A stretch of DNA of 64,000 nt, taken from Mesostigma viride (lineage: Eukaryota; Streptophyta; Mesostigmatophyceae; Mesostigmatales; Mesostigmataceae). This document shows positions 20,971-32,100 of the stretch, in pieces (position 1 is the first letter of the stretch; the number at the start of each line of letters is the position of its first letter). Where the stretch lies: assembly GCA_009746045.1 (NCBI GenBank), contig RPFO01000103.1:1722721-1786720 (forward strand). Direction: 5' to 3'. A program made the translations under genes and the position numbers. Under the pieces are notes generated by a model. It saw nothing but the letters and a program-made list of their open reading frames with translations, was not told the origin of the DNA and made no database searches.

Positions 20971-21250
20971 TGCGATAATGTCGTGCTCTGCTGTCAAAGA
21001 TACTTCTCTGTTCTCAAAGATACATAAATACTGTATGGTCCCGGGTCCGAGGTATGGTCGGCAATCGTCGGGAACACAGGCAAGCCACTCCAGGGTCTCT
21101 GACACCAGCCTGCGATAATGTCGTGCTCTGCTGTCAAAGATACTTCTCTGTTCTCAAAGATACATAAATACTGTATGGTCCCGGGTCCGAGGTATGGTCG
21201 GCAATCGTCGGGAACACAGGCAAGCCACTCCAGGGTCTCTGACACCAGCC
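20971..21250. repeat. Perfect 140-bp tandem duplication
   Basis: The 140 bases from 20971 (TGCGATAATGTCGTGCTCTG...) to 21110 (...CTGACACCAGCC) are repeated without visible change at 21111-21250. The identity implies a recent event or strong homogenisation. An additional partial match (GATAATATCGTGCTCTGATG) precedes the first copy at about 20953. Confidence 0.9.
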
Positions 21251-21468
21251 TGCTGGATTCGATATTCATGCAAAGAGGTCAGTTGACGCCTAGAAGGTGC
21301 CACTTCGATCGCAAAAGAACCCTTTGGTGGCAGTTGCGCCACCATGACGAATCCCAAGATGACGTCCATTCGGAATTGCCGTACCGAATCAAGATCCAAG
21401 GTCAAATTATAAACATAAGTGCTCCCTTTGGATGCTTCAGTTGTTGCAATGAGAGGTTCTCCGGTATC
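21246..21468 (-). CDS. Candidate coding exon, unknown protein
   Basis: On the - strand, an acceptor-like TTGTTTTCAG is followed by an open frame with balanced composition: DTGEPLIATTEASKGSTYVY, then NLTLDLDSVRQFRMDVILGF, VMVAQLPPKGSFAIEVAPSR and RQLTSLHEYRIQQAG. It ends at a possible donor G|GTGTCAG, which coincides with the edge of the 140-bp duplication. I do not recognise a domain. The frame continues into the duplicated DNA without a stop for some distance. An upstream exon beginning near 21693 (MPRARLFHLRTARHS) is conceivable but the phase I can derive does not fit. It could equally be a chance ORF. Confidence 0.3.
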
Positions 21469-22794
21469 CTGAAAACAACTGGTCAAAGGAATAATGTCGT
21501 CAAACTGTTGTGTCAGTTGAATTTTGACAAGCTAGAAACGGGATTCTTGAAGATGACTGGGAGACCCAGCAGCAAGCGTCTTCCCGCTTCGCTGATAAAC
21601 AACCCAGAAAACGGTTGCAAAGCTGCAGTTACCGGAAATTATGGAATGGCGCGCGGTTCGCAAGTGGAAAAGGCGCGCCCGCGGCATTCTTAAGGGTGTT
21701 TCAGCGAAATCTACAGTCGGCCGAAACGCGGTCAGACTTGCAAGACCCTAGAGTACGAACGGGCACCGCGAATTTTTTCGGCGCCAAAAATATCGCGCCG
21801 GGACCGTCACCTTAATAACAGCCAGTCAGTCATCAGTGTGAGTCCGTGTCCAAATCTCTGTACAGCCCGAAGTGCCCATGCCAGGGGGCCATCTGTGGCG
21901 TGGGAAATTCCACAACTTGTTTGTATTGAGTATTGACTGTATAGGTTTGCTGGACCGACAGCCGACTGAGAAGAGTGAGCCGACAGGCATTCCAGGTCCG
22001 ACCCTGGTCCGACAGGCTTGTTGTTGGATGCACGCCTGACGCCAGTCAGAGGCCATAGCCTGCCATAGCCACTACAGACAGATAGCGGCCGTCTGGCCGA
22101 TGGCCGGGTAGTATATATTTGAGTAGATTCGAATATGGTTAAACATTATGTAAACGGTTGCATCATCGGATACACCCGCGCCCGGTAATAACAGTGTAGT
22201 AACAGTGTAATAAAGTGTAATAACGGTGTGTCCTAGCAAGCGATTCCAGAGGTTTTACAACCTAGCATTTTGCCCTGGATTCAAGAACCAAGGCTTGTAC
22301 TGACGAACGAAATATGTTCCCGCCATAGTTTCCCACGGACCTGTGCATTGGAAGAAGGCATCTGAATACATCTGAATGGGGACATGTTCAGAAGATCATG
22401 ACTATCATACTGTATGTGGTGGGACGCAGGCCAGAAATACGGTAAGATCTTAAACAACAGTGCAGGTCCGATATACTTGAATATCTTCCGTATGCCTCGG
22501 CCTCAACAGAATCTCTGCTACCCATGTGCGGTGGCAATCACAACAACAGTGCAGGTGGTGCGACAACTTAGTTTAGCGCGGGTCGATCACTTGTCACCGT
22601 TCCAATCTAATTTTTGCTCTGCAAGTAATGGCTGCACTCGAGACGGGAATAAGGCCTCTGCCATCACTTTTCCATGGTGATGACGTGTAATATTATGAAC
22701 AGATCGCAGGATTTTCTTGCCGACGGTTTTCGTTGGTTCGTGCTGACGCTGTCGCCGAGGGAAAAGTGACGAGACAGCGTCTCGGATTGTCAAA
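21469..22794. other. Intergenic region, no assignable gene
   Basis: ORFs on both strands are short and unlike proteins. Short direct repeats such as AATAACAGTGTAGTAACAGTGT (about 22186-22210) and TAATAAAGTGTAATAACGGTG are seen. Promoters for the divergent genes are presumably here or nearby, but I cannot point to a convincing core element. Confidence 0.4.
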
Positions 22795-22917
22795 ATGGAG
22801 GAGCTTGACATGCAGATCCCCGCAGAATGGACCCTTCCGTTTCTGCTGCTATTCGTCGCCATATGCCTCTTCCTAATGTACAATCGATCTACAAACAACT
22901 CAAAGCGGAATGCCTAA
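22795..22917 (+). CDS. Candidate 40-residue single-pass membrane microprotein
   Basis: ATG at 22795 in the context CAAAATGG opens 40 codons to a TAA at 22915. The product is MEELDMQIPAEWTLP, then a hydrophobic stretch FLLLFVAICLFLMY at residues 16-29, then a polar, basic tail NRSTNNSKRNA. The layout (short acidic lumenal or cytosolic head, one transmembrane helix, basic tail) is that of small ER or organelle membrane proteins, but I recognise no family. It lies 220 bp upstream of the STPG gene on the same strand, so it could also be an upstream ORF in a long 5' leader. Without transcripts this stays a candidate. Confidence 0.35.
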   Translation: MEELDMQIPAEWTLPFLLLFVAICLFLMYNRSTNNSKRNA

Positions 22918-23136
22918 TGCGGAGAAGCAGTAATTGCTCAACCTGTCTCTAATGACGGTGTTTCTGGTTACATTCCTGGCATAGGTTATCACGTGAAGCA
23001 AATGCTAGCTCTTACGCTGTCGAGCCACGTGCACAAATTCTTGCTGGTGCGTACGAATCTGCACGATCTGCCGCGGACAACACTATGAAAAACCAGTGAT
23101 ACCGCGTGCACATTTGGGAAGGCAATTTGCTGAGGA

Positions 23137-26100
23137 ATGGAGGAAACGGATCGCGTGGAAGGGGCGGAACCGGATGCCGAGTTGACGGAGCCAGAGGAAG
23201 GTGCCGACGCGTCGCCTGGCGGAGATGCCGAGCCTGTGGCCGGAACAGGGGACGAAAATGCGGCGGATGGAGGTGCTTCAGCAGGGGAGGATGCCGGAGA
23301 GCCCGTCCCAGACGCTCCCCCTGACGAATCGGCGGCGCCGCTGGCAGCAGCAGAAGAGGCGGGCACTGCCGATGCCTCCGGTGCCCCCGCGGAGCAGCTG
23401 GAGGATCTGCCGGCACCTGAGTATGTGAGCAACAAGGCCCCTACAGACCAGCCAGGTTCCGTGCAGGCGCCTGCCGAGGCCGAGGATCCTCCCTCATCAG
23501 CCCCAGGGGAAGGGGAGCAGGAACCGACCTTTGAATCGGTAGATGCCGGTTCCGAGGACAAGCCTACCGTGGAAGATGCCTCCAAGGACCCTGCGGGCGC
23601 CCCTGGCAGGGATGAGCCCAGCGATGCGGGTCCCAGGGAGGCGGAGGCGGAGCCCCCGGGGGTGGCACCTCCTGCAGATGGCGGGGATGTAGCGGAGGCC
23701 AGTGACAAAGAGCCGTCGCCAGCGGATGCAGACGCAGATGCTCATACAAAGGCTAGCAGTGCTGTAGAAGAGAGCGCTGATGCTGGCGCTGGCGTTAAGG
23801 CACGAGGTACAGCGGACGCTGATGCTGGGGGTGGACCCGACCCTGGTGCCGCGGCTGGAGGCAAAGGGGAAACTGACGCTGGCACTGAGGCGGAGAGTAA
23901 AGGGGAAGCGAATTCAGGCTTGGAGGCAGAAGCTGGCGGGGAGGCTGAGGCTAAAGGGGAAGCGGAGGTGAAAGGGGATGCTGATGCTGACGCGCATGCG
24001 ACAGGGACGGGCGCTAGTGAACAAGGCACAGAGGAAGCCGTTGCCCCTGGTGACTCTTCCAGGGGGAAACCAGAGGCCCAGGAGGATTCTGAGGCAGCAG
24101 GGGAAGGGGGGGAGGGCGCAGGGGGGCATCCTGGGGGCACCGGCAATGGCAGCGTGGCAGGCAACGGCAACCACGAACCAGTGCCCGGTGCTGACAAGGA
24201 TGATAAGGACGTTGACAAGGATGATAAGGACGTTGACAAGGATGATAGGGACGTTGACAAGGATGATAGGGACGTTGACAAGGATGATAGGGACGTTGAC
24301 AAGGATGATAAGGACGTTGACAATGACCAGGGTGGCAATGACGGTGGCCCTTGCGATGCGGATGTGGCCCCCTCAATGAATGATGGTCTGGTAGAGGGCG
24401 ATTCCGTACATTTGGCGGAGCACGCGACTCGTGCCCCTGCATCGCATGCATCTGAGGACAGCACTGTGACAGCAGTGCCAGCGGCGGTGCCAGCCGTGAT
24501 CGCTGGTCCTGGGTCCCACGGCGGCGATGACTGTGGTCATGAAGCTGACTTGCACGCAGCGGTGGATGACAGCCATGCTCCCCGCCATGCTTCCCATGCG
24601 CCCGAGTTTGAAGACCAGATTGCCTCTCATCGAGCGCCTGAGCCGGGTGAGGACGAGGATCGTTCCGCCGAGCGTGCGCCCGATGGGACCGACGACGAGG
24701 ATCGCCATGCCCCTGGTGGTGCGTCCCATGCGGCCAAGGGCGATGCTCACGATGGTCATGACGTGGCCCATGACCATGGTGGTGCCCATGACCAGGTTGG
24801 ATCTGCCAAAGATGATGGTGGCTCCTCTAAGGGTGATGATGGCCCTGCTCATGATCGCGACGGCTACGCGGCAGAGCCCAAGGGGGAGGAGCCTGCGGAT
24901 GAGGAGGGGCAACGAGGGGAGGCGCCCGGTGGCGGCGGCATGAGCCACCGGGGCAGGGACGCCCCAGCTGGTGCTGATGTCCCCACCGAAGATGATCATC
25001 CTGCTGGTGTGGTGGCCAAGGATGGTCATGGTGGGGAGATGGGTGGGGTAGCCCATGGAAGGGATGCCGTTGTGCCGGAGGGCAGTGTTAGTGATCGCAG
25101 GGGGGTGTCGCAGGAAGATGCTCCGATTGGGGTTGGGGGGGACGTGGGCCATCCTGGACGGAACGAGGACAGAGACGCTGGGCATGGGGACAGAGGGTTG
25201 CATCGCTCACAGATCGCTGGCCATGAGGCGTCGGAGGAGTCAGGGGGGAAGGGAGCAGGCGACGCGGCGGGGGATGATTCTGGCATCTCGCACGCTCGCT
25301 CCGCCGGGCACGGTGACAACAGCGAGGATAACCCTGGGGTCCGTTGGCAGGAGGCTTCGAGAGACGTACAGTTCGGCAGTCCTGCGGAGGCAGGCGCCGA
25401 GGGTCTGCCGTTGACCCCTCTCGCAAAGTTGGGCAAGCAGAAGAGATCAAAGATGTCTGCAGGGGGTGCCCCCGAGATGGGCCCCGAGGACGGGGCGGTG
25501 ATGACAGGCCAACAGGGCTTGGTGGAGGTGGGCACCGAGGACGACTATCTGAGCCCTGGCAGGGGGGCAGCTGCCGCCGCCCAGGAGGGAGAGTTTGTCA
25601 GCACGAGGGACGACTACGTGCAGGGGCGGAACGAGTACCCCCTGGTGGGTGAGACCGTTATCGAGGAGGCAGGCGTGCTGCCCAGGGAGGGCGCAGGTGC
25701 TGGAAGGGGGGAGCACGGGGCATGGGAGGGGGCGGCGAAGGATGCTGCTGGTTCCAGCCCCGCCTCTGCGGCTGGTGCTGCCAAGGCGGGTGGTGAGGGA
25801 AACGCAACGGAAGCTGGCTCCCGCCCGGCCTCTGCGGCTGGTCTTGCTCAGGAACATGAGGAAGGAAAGCATGCGGAGGAAAGCATAAAGGAAGGTACTT
25901 CCCGCCCCGCCTCTGCAGCCAAGGGCCATGAGGGCGAAGGTGCTGCCACGGCTGGATCGCGCCCGGTATCTGCTGCAGGCAATGCCAAGTCAGGTGCTGA
26001 GGACAGTCCTAAACAAGCTGCCTCTCGCCCCGCCTCTGCGGCAGGTGCCGCCAAGTCAGGTGCTGAGGACAGTCCTAAACAAGCTGCCTCCTGCCCCGCC

Positions 26101-29100
26101 TCTGCGGCAGGTGCCGCCAAGGCAGCTGGTGAGGACATTCCTAAGCAAGCTGCCTCCCGCCCCGCCTCTGCGGCAGGTGCCGCCACGGCAGGTGGTGAGG
26201 ACAGTCCTAAGCAAGCTGCCTCTCGCCCCGCCTCTGCGGCAGGTGCCGCCACGGCAGGTGGTGAGGACAGTCCTAAGCAAGCTGCCTCCCGCCCCGCCTC
26301 TGCGGCAGGTGCCGCCACGGCAGGTGGTGAGGATAGTCCTAAGCAATCTGCCTCCCGCCCCGCCTCTGCGGCAGGTGCCGCCACGGCAGGTGGTGAGGAC
26401 AGTCCTAAGCAAGCTGCCTCTCGCCCCGCCTCTGCGGCAGGTGCCGCCACGGCAGGTGGTGAGGATAGTCCTAAGCAATCTGCCTCCCGCCCCGTCTCTG
26501 CGGCAGGTGCCGCCACGGCAGGTGGTGAGGACAGTCCTAAGCAAGCTGCCTCTCGCCCCGCCTCTGCGGCAGGTGCCGCCACGGCAGGTGGTGAGGATAA
26601 CGTAGAGAAGGGTGGCTCCCGCCCGGTCTCTGCAGCTGAGCGACCAAATGATGCGAACCAAAGTGCTGTCACTGCTGCCTCCCGCCCCTCCTCTGCAGCT
26701 CAGGACAAATCGGATGAGGCTGAGACAACAATTGCTTCCCGCCCCGCCTCTGCGGCCAAGGGCGGCGCGGATGAGGCAGCTGCCTCCCGCCCTGCCTCTG
26801 CAGCGATAAAGGGGCAGAAAGGCTCCCGGCCGCCATCCGCCACCACACATGCAGAGGCGAAGGAGCGCTCGCCTCGCCCCACTTCTGGCATACGCGCTGA
26901 GGCGAGCCCCTCGCCTGCTGACCCTGCAGGGGGAAACGGGGAGGATGGCAACCGCCCCCCATCGGCCGCAGAACGTGCCGCAGTTACCGAATCCACCGCA
27001 CCGAAACACAAAGGGGACGACTTGGGGGGCAACGAGGTATGCAGTGACAAGGGGGGTGATTCTCGCCTGGCCTCTGCCGATGGTGGTGGCGACAGTGCTG
27101 CGATTGCTGCCATCGCGACTGTCAGTCTAGTTGGTGCTGCCGCCGCTGCTGCCGGTACCGCGGCGGCTGCATCTGCCTCGGAAGGGCCCTCTCGGCCATC
27201 TTCTGCTGCTGGCGCACGTCCCCCCTCGACGGCTGCCTCCCGGCCAGCATCAGCGGCAGTGGCTCGTGATGTGGGCAGCCATGCCTCTGGTGTGGGCGGT
27301 GCTTCTGATGCGGGTGCCCGTGGTCATGGTGGTGGCAGTGGTAGTGAGGAGGGCGCCAGTGGTGCGGCGACCAGCCGCCCTGCCTCGGCAACGCCCCGGC
27401 CCGCCTCGGGTGCCGACCGCCCCACATCCTCCGCACTCCGGCCCCCCTCGTCAGTGGGGAAGAAAGACGAGTTGGAGGGAGAGGAAGGGGAAAAGCATCC
27501 AGAGGGTGAAAATGAGGTGGAGCAGGGAGAGGAGGGAGGGGCTGCAGGGGGAAGGAAAGTGGAGGACGAAAAAGAGGGAGGGGTTGTGGCAGGGAAGGCG
27601 CATGAGGAGGACGAGGAAGGGCGAGGGGCTTCCCATGACGTCGCAGTCACATCGCAATCACAGGAAATGGCAGGTGCCGCAGAGACGTCCAGCGTGGATG
27701 GTGCCGTGGAGCCGAATGAAGTGGCCGACGAGGCAAGCGCATCGGACGCTGGTGCCGAAAAGGTTGCAGAGGCGGCCATCGAAGGAGCGAAGGATGAGGG
27801 GGCGGATGAGGGTGCTGAGAAGACGGAGGTCTCTGGGCCAGAGCGTGGCGGGAGTATGGAGGAGTCTGGGTTGGAGGGTGCTGAAGAGACGAAGGGGTCT
27901 GCGTGGGCGCTGCCATCGGAGCCAGAGCCTGAGGATGAAGCTGTGGCTGGGGGAGCAGCTGACGAGGAGGAGGGAGGGAAGAGGGAAGAGGCAGCGGCGG
28001 TTGAGGATGCGGAAAAGCCAGGCTCAGAGGATGGGGGCAAGGGAGGGGAGGAGGGCGAGGTGGCAGGGGGAGGGCCTGACCGGGAAGTTGAGGCCAAGCC
28101 TGAGCCTAATATCGAGGCTGATGCTGAGGTTGAGGCTGAGACAGAGACAGAGACGAAGCCTGAGACCGAACCTGAGCCTGAGCCTGAATCTGAGGCTAAT
28201 GCCGCCTCTAAGCCTGAGCAGGAGCCTGAACAGGAGCCAGATCCTGGACGTGAGTCAGAGCCTGAGCCGGGATCACACCCTGAGCCTGATGCCGACGTGG
28301 AACCTCTCAGCCGGGGGCTACCAGCCTGGGTGGAGGCAGAAGGCGGGCATGGGGCCAAGGGAGAGGAAGGGGCGAGGGAGAAGGAGACGGAGGGGAGAGC
28401 AGGGGAAGGAGAGAGGGCAGAGGAAGAGGAATCCGGGGACCATGACTTGGAGGGCAAGGAAGGAAAGGAGGACGGGGAAGGGGAGTCGGAAAAGCAAGAG
28501 GAGATGGAGGTTCCGTGCATGGGGGTCGGTGAGGAGCAGGCTACGGATGAGGCTGCCGGAGACAGACCGCCAAAGGCAGTGGTGGGGGAAGGCGGGGAAT
28601 CCGGAGAAGGCGGCGATGGGGTGGCGGATGCAGAGGAGACTGCGCCCTCGGGTGATGAGGTGGCAACCCTGCAGGGAGGCGAGGCCGCGCCAGCGAGGCA
28701 TGAGGGTTATGCAGATGGGGAAGGGGATGGGGAAAGGGAAGGGGACAGGGAGAAGGCCGTGGTGGAAAGGGAGGCAGTTGGGAGGAAGGGGGTGTCACCA
28801 GAGGCAGCAGAGGAGGAGGAGGAGGAGGAGGAAAAGGATGAAAGCAAGTCTGGCCTGGCGGCCATGGCGGTCATGGGTGCTGTGGGTGGGGTCGGGTTAA
28901 CTGCTGGCATCTTGCACTCGAGGTATCACAAGGACGAGGAGGAGGGCGATGGGCATGCTGGGGCGCGGGGCGGGGTCACCGTGCCGGATGGTAGGGACAA
29001 GGTACGGGGGGAGGAGGATGGGAACGAGGACGGGGCATCTTCCCAGGGTGTGGCAAGGGCAGCGGTGGGGATGCCATCACGCCCGGCTGTGGATGTGGAT

Positions 29101-32100
29101 GGGGCTGGGAAGGCCGCACGCTTGCGTGAGGAACGTGGGGAAGGTGACGATGAGGACAGGGAGGAGTTTGCGAGGGTTGAAGGAGGGGCGGAAGGGGAGC
29201 GAGGGAGGGGCCTCTCGGGGACAGCTGTCAGCCGGGGAGCGAAGGATGAGGAGGAAACGGAGGGAGGCGAGAAGGAGGGAGAAGCGGGAGAGGAGACAGA
29301 GGCAAGGGCGAGGGGGGAGAGCGAGGAAAAGAACAAGGCGCAGGGACACCAGGTGGCATCCTCGGGGGGAGAAGGCACGCAAGAGGGCAAGGTTGAGGGT
29401 GAGGAGGAAAACGAGGGTGAGGGTAATGGTGAAGGTGAGGTCGAGGGCGAGGGTGAGAGTGGTAGCAGTCTGCTGGCCATGCTGAGGGCCATGCGCGGAG
29501 GCGGTGACGGCGACGACGACACGCGGAAGGGCGAGGATATAGGTCATGACGGCGGACGTGACCGTGAGGGGGTCTCTGAGCATGATGGTGCCGGTTCTAA
29601 GAATAGGGACACCGTGCGGGATGGGCCTGCGGAGGCTGAGGAGGACAGGGTGGGGGGTGACAAGGGTCGTGAGGAGCATAAAGAAGAGGAGGGGAACGAG
29701 GAAGAAGAAAAGGAGGAGGAGAACGAGGAGGAGAAAGGGAAAGTGGAGGAGGAGGAGGTGGTGGAGGCGGGAGGGGGTTTCTTTGCCACGTTGGGTGCTA
29801 TAGTCAGGGAGGTCGGCCAGGGGCTCGGTCTGCTGTCCAGCGATACCCCAAAGGAAGGCGACGGCGATGACGCGGACAAGGAGCCTGAAGACAAGGAGCA
29901 CGGATACAAGGAGCACGAAGAAGATGAGCACGAAGAGGAAGAGCTGGACCTGGCAGCGGCGGCGGCAAGGCTTGAAGAGGCGGAGGCAGCGGAGGCGGCA
30001 GCCAAGGGAAGAGACAAGGGGCATGTGGGAAGGGAAGAAGAGGGCCACGAGGAAGGAGAGCTGGACTTGGACGAGATGGCGGCGATGGCGAGGGAGAGCG
30101 CGCTGCTGCCTGAGGAGGCCGGGGGCGAGGAGGAGGAGGGAGAGGAAGAAGAAGAAGAAGAAGAAGACAAGGGGGAGGAGGGGAAGGGCGAGAGGGAGGA
30201 GAAGGAAAAGGGGGGGGAGAACAGGGAGAGGGAGCAGGAGGAGGGAGAGGGCGTTCGTGGGGGGAAAGAGGAGGACAAAGGGAAGGGCGAGGGCAGGGGG
30301 GGAACGGGCCAGGGGGCCAATGCAAGCAGGGCCGCGACTTTTGCGGTCCCTGCGGTTGCAGGAGCGGCCGTGATTCTTGCGCCCGCGTTGGGGATGGCAT
30401 CCGCCACCCATTCACCGGACCCTGCCACCCAGGGACCCTCGGGTGCCTCCCATCGCGCCACCTCTGCCGCCGGCGCTCGCGACTCGGATGTTGCTGATCC
30501 CCGCAACGAGCCGCCAAGCGCAACGCGCGCCCCTTCCGCGATGGCCCGCCGGACGAGCCTCACGGGGGCTGAGTCGTCCCCGAGAGCAGGCCGACTCAGC
30601 CCGGGAGGGGATGAAGCTGGTGCTGCTGGTCACGACAGCCCCCGAGGTCTCCCTGCAGATGCCAGAGCGAGGGAGACCGAGTGCGGTGAGCGGCCGCCGA
30701 CGCAGCGGACATCGCTCTCCCGCCCCACCACCGCCGAGCGGCACCCCAAGGTGGAGCATGTTACGATCCAGGTACCCGTGAGGTCGCCCGGGGCGGACGC
30801 CGGCGGTGCGTCACCTGGCAGGGACGTCTCCGCGGGGGCGGCGGCTAATTCCCCCCGGGATACATCGAGCCAGAAATCTCCACAAGCCGGCACCGCCGAT
30901 GAGACAACCTCACCTGTTGGGGGACAGGACGCCAAGACCGGGGACCAGCCGCCAGCGGCAGCGACGGCAGCAACGGCGGCACTGGGGTCCCGCCGGGCTT
31001 CCTTGGCCAGGGAGTCGCACCCTGGGGCCCCCGAGGGCACGATTCTGATTCGCCGGTTCAGCCAGGCCAAGGCGAACGCGGCGGCGTTGGCGGAGGCGGA
31101 CAAGAAGGGTCCTGCCGGTGGGAGCGCCCCTGCCGCGAGGGATACAAGGGCTCACGGGACGGGTGACAGCCACCAGCATAAGCACCACCACCAACGGCCG
31201 CTGTCGGCTGTTTCCGGCGACGAGGCGGCCTATGACGACGAATCGTGGGATGAAGAGGAGGAGGAGGACGACGACAAGGGGGGGCGAGCGCGGGAGGAGG
31301 AGAAGCCTTTGGAGAAGGCGGCTCAGCCAAGGTTGGCGGAGAATGGGGCGCGCTCTCCAGGGGTACTGGGGGCACCAGTGGTGCTTGCTGCCAAGGGGAT
31401 GGCCGAGCCTTCATCGCCGCGGGGTGCTCAGGGAGAGACCAACAAGGTGGCTCAGAAAGGGGCGGCGGCGGGAGGGGCCGGGGGCAAGTTGCAAGAAAGG
31501 GGTGGCGAGATGCACCGTGGGATCCCGCACCATTTCAACGACGACGACCACCCTGGACACGAGGAGGAGTATCTCAGCGAGGAGGAGGACGAGGAGGAGG
31601 AGGATCGGCGCAAGCGGGTGGGTGAGGAGCATTCCCATGATCCGTACGAAGAAGAGCTCGCGGATGACGAGGAGGAGGAAGACGACGATGAGTCATCCTT
31701 TGCGGCGAGCCTTGAGGGTGGTGCCGCGGGCCTGGCGGGTGTGCGGGCTCTCAGTAAAGCCGGGTCGTTTGGTGGCGGTGCGGGGCCAGCATCAGCGCGC
31801 GCGCAGTCCCCTCGAGCATTGGAGCCGATCACGCATAGTCCTCGGGGAGGTGCAATGCCGCCGCTTCCCGCGGGGCTAGCCATCCCATCAGCGAGCGTCT
31901 TGGTGGGGGCAGGTGGCAGCGCAGGGTACAGCCCGAGAAACCTCAGTGGAGGGGCAGGGTACAGCCCTCGGAACCAAAGCGTGGGCGGGATGTGGTCACC
32001 ATCCGACCATCCCGCTCGTGACGGAAGCAGCAATAGCGGTAGCGGAGGTGCTGCCGGTCCCAGCTATGCTGGCACTGGCCGCGATTCCCCCCAGTTCCAG

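Noticed and set aside
21118-21693. 191-codon + strand ORF
   Set aside because: Starts inside the 140-bp duplication, has poor composition, and competes with a more protein-like minus-strand frame.
27131-28900. 589-codon Arg-rich + strand ORF and other long frames across exon 1 of the giant gene
   Set aside because: GC-rich shadow frames of the acidic coding sequence; the chosen frame leads into STPG repeats and correct splicing.
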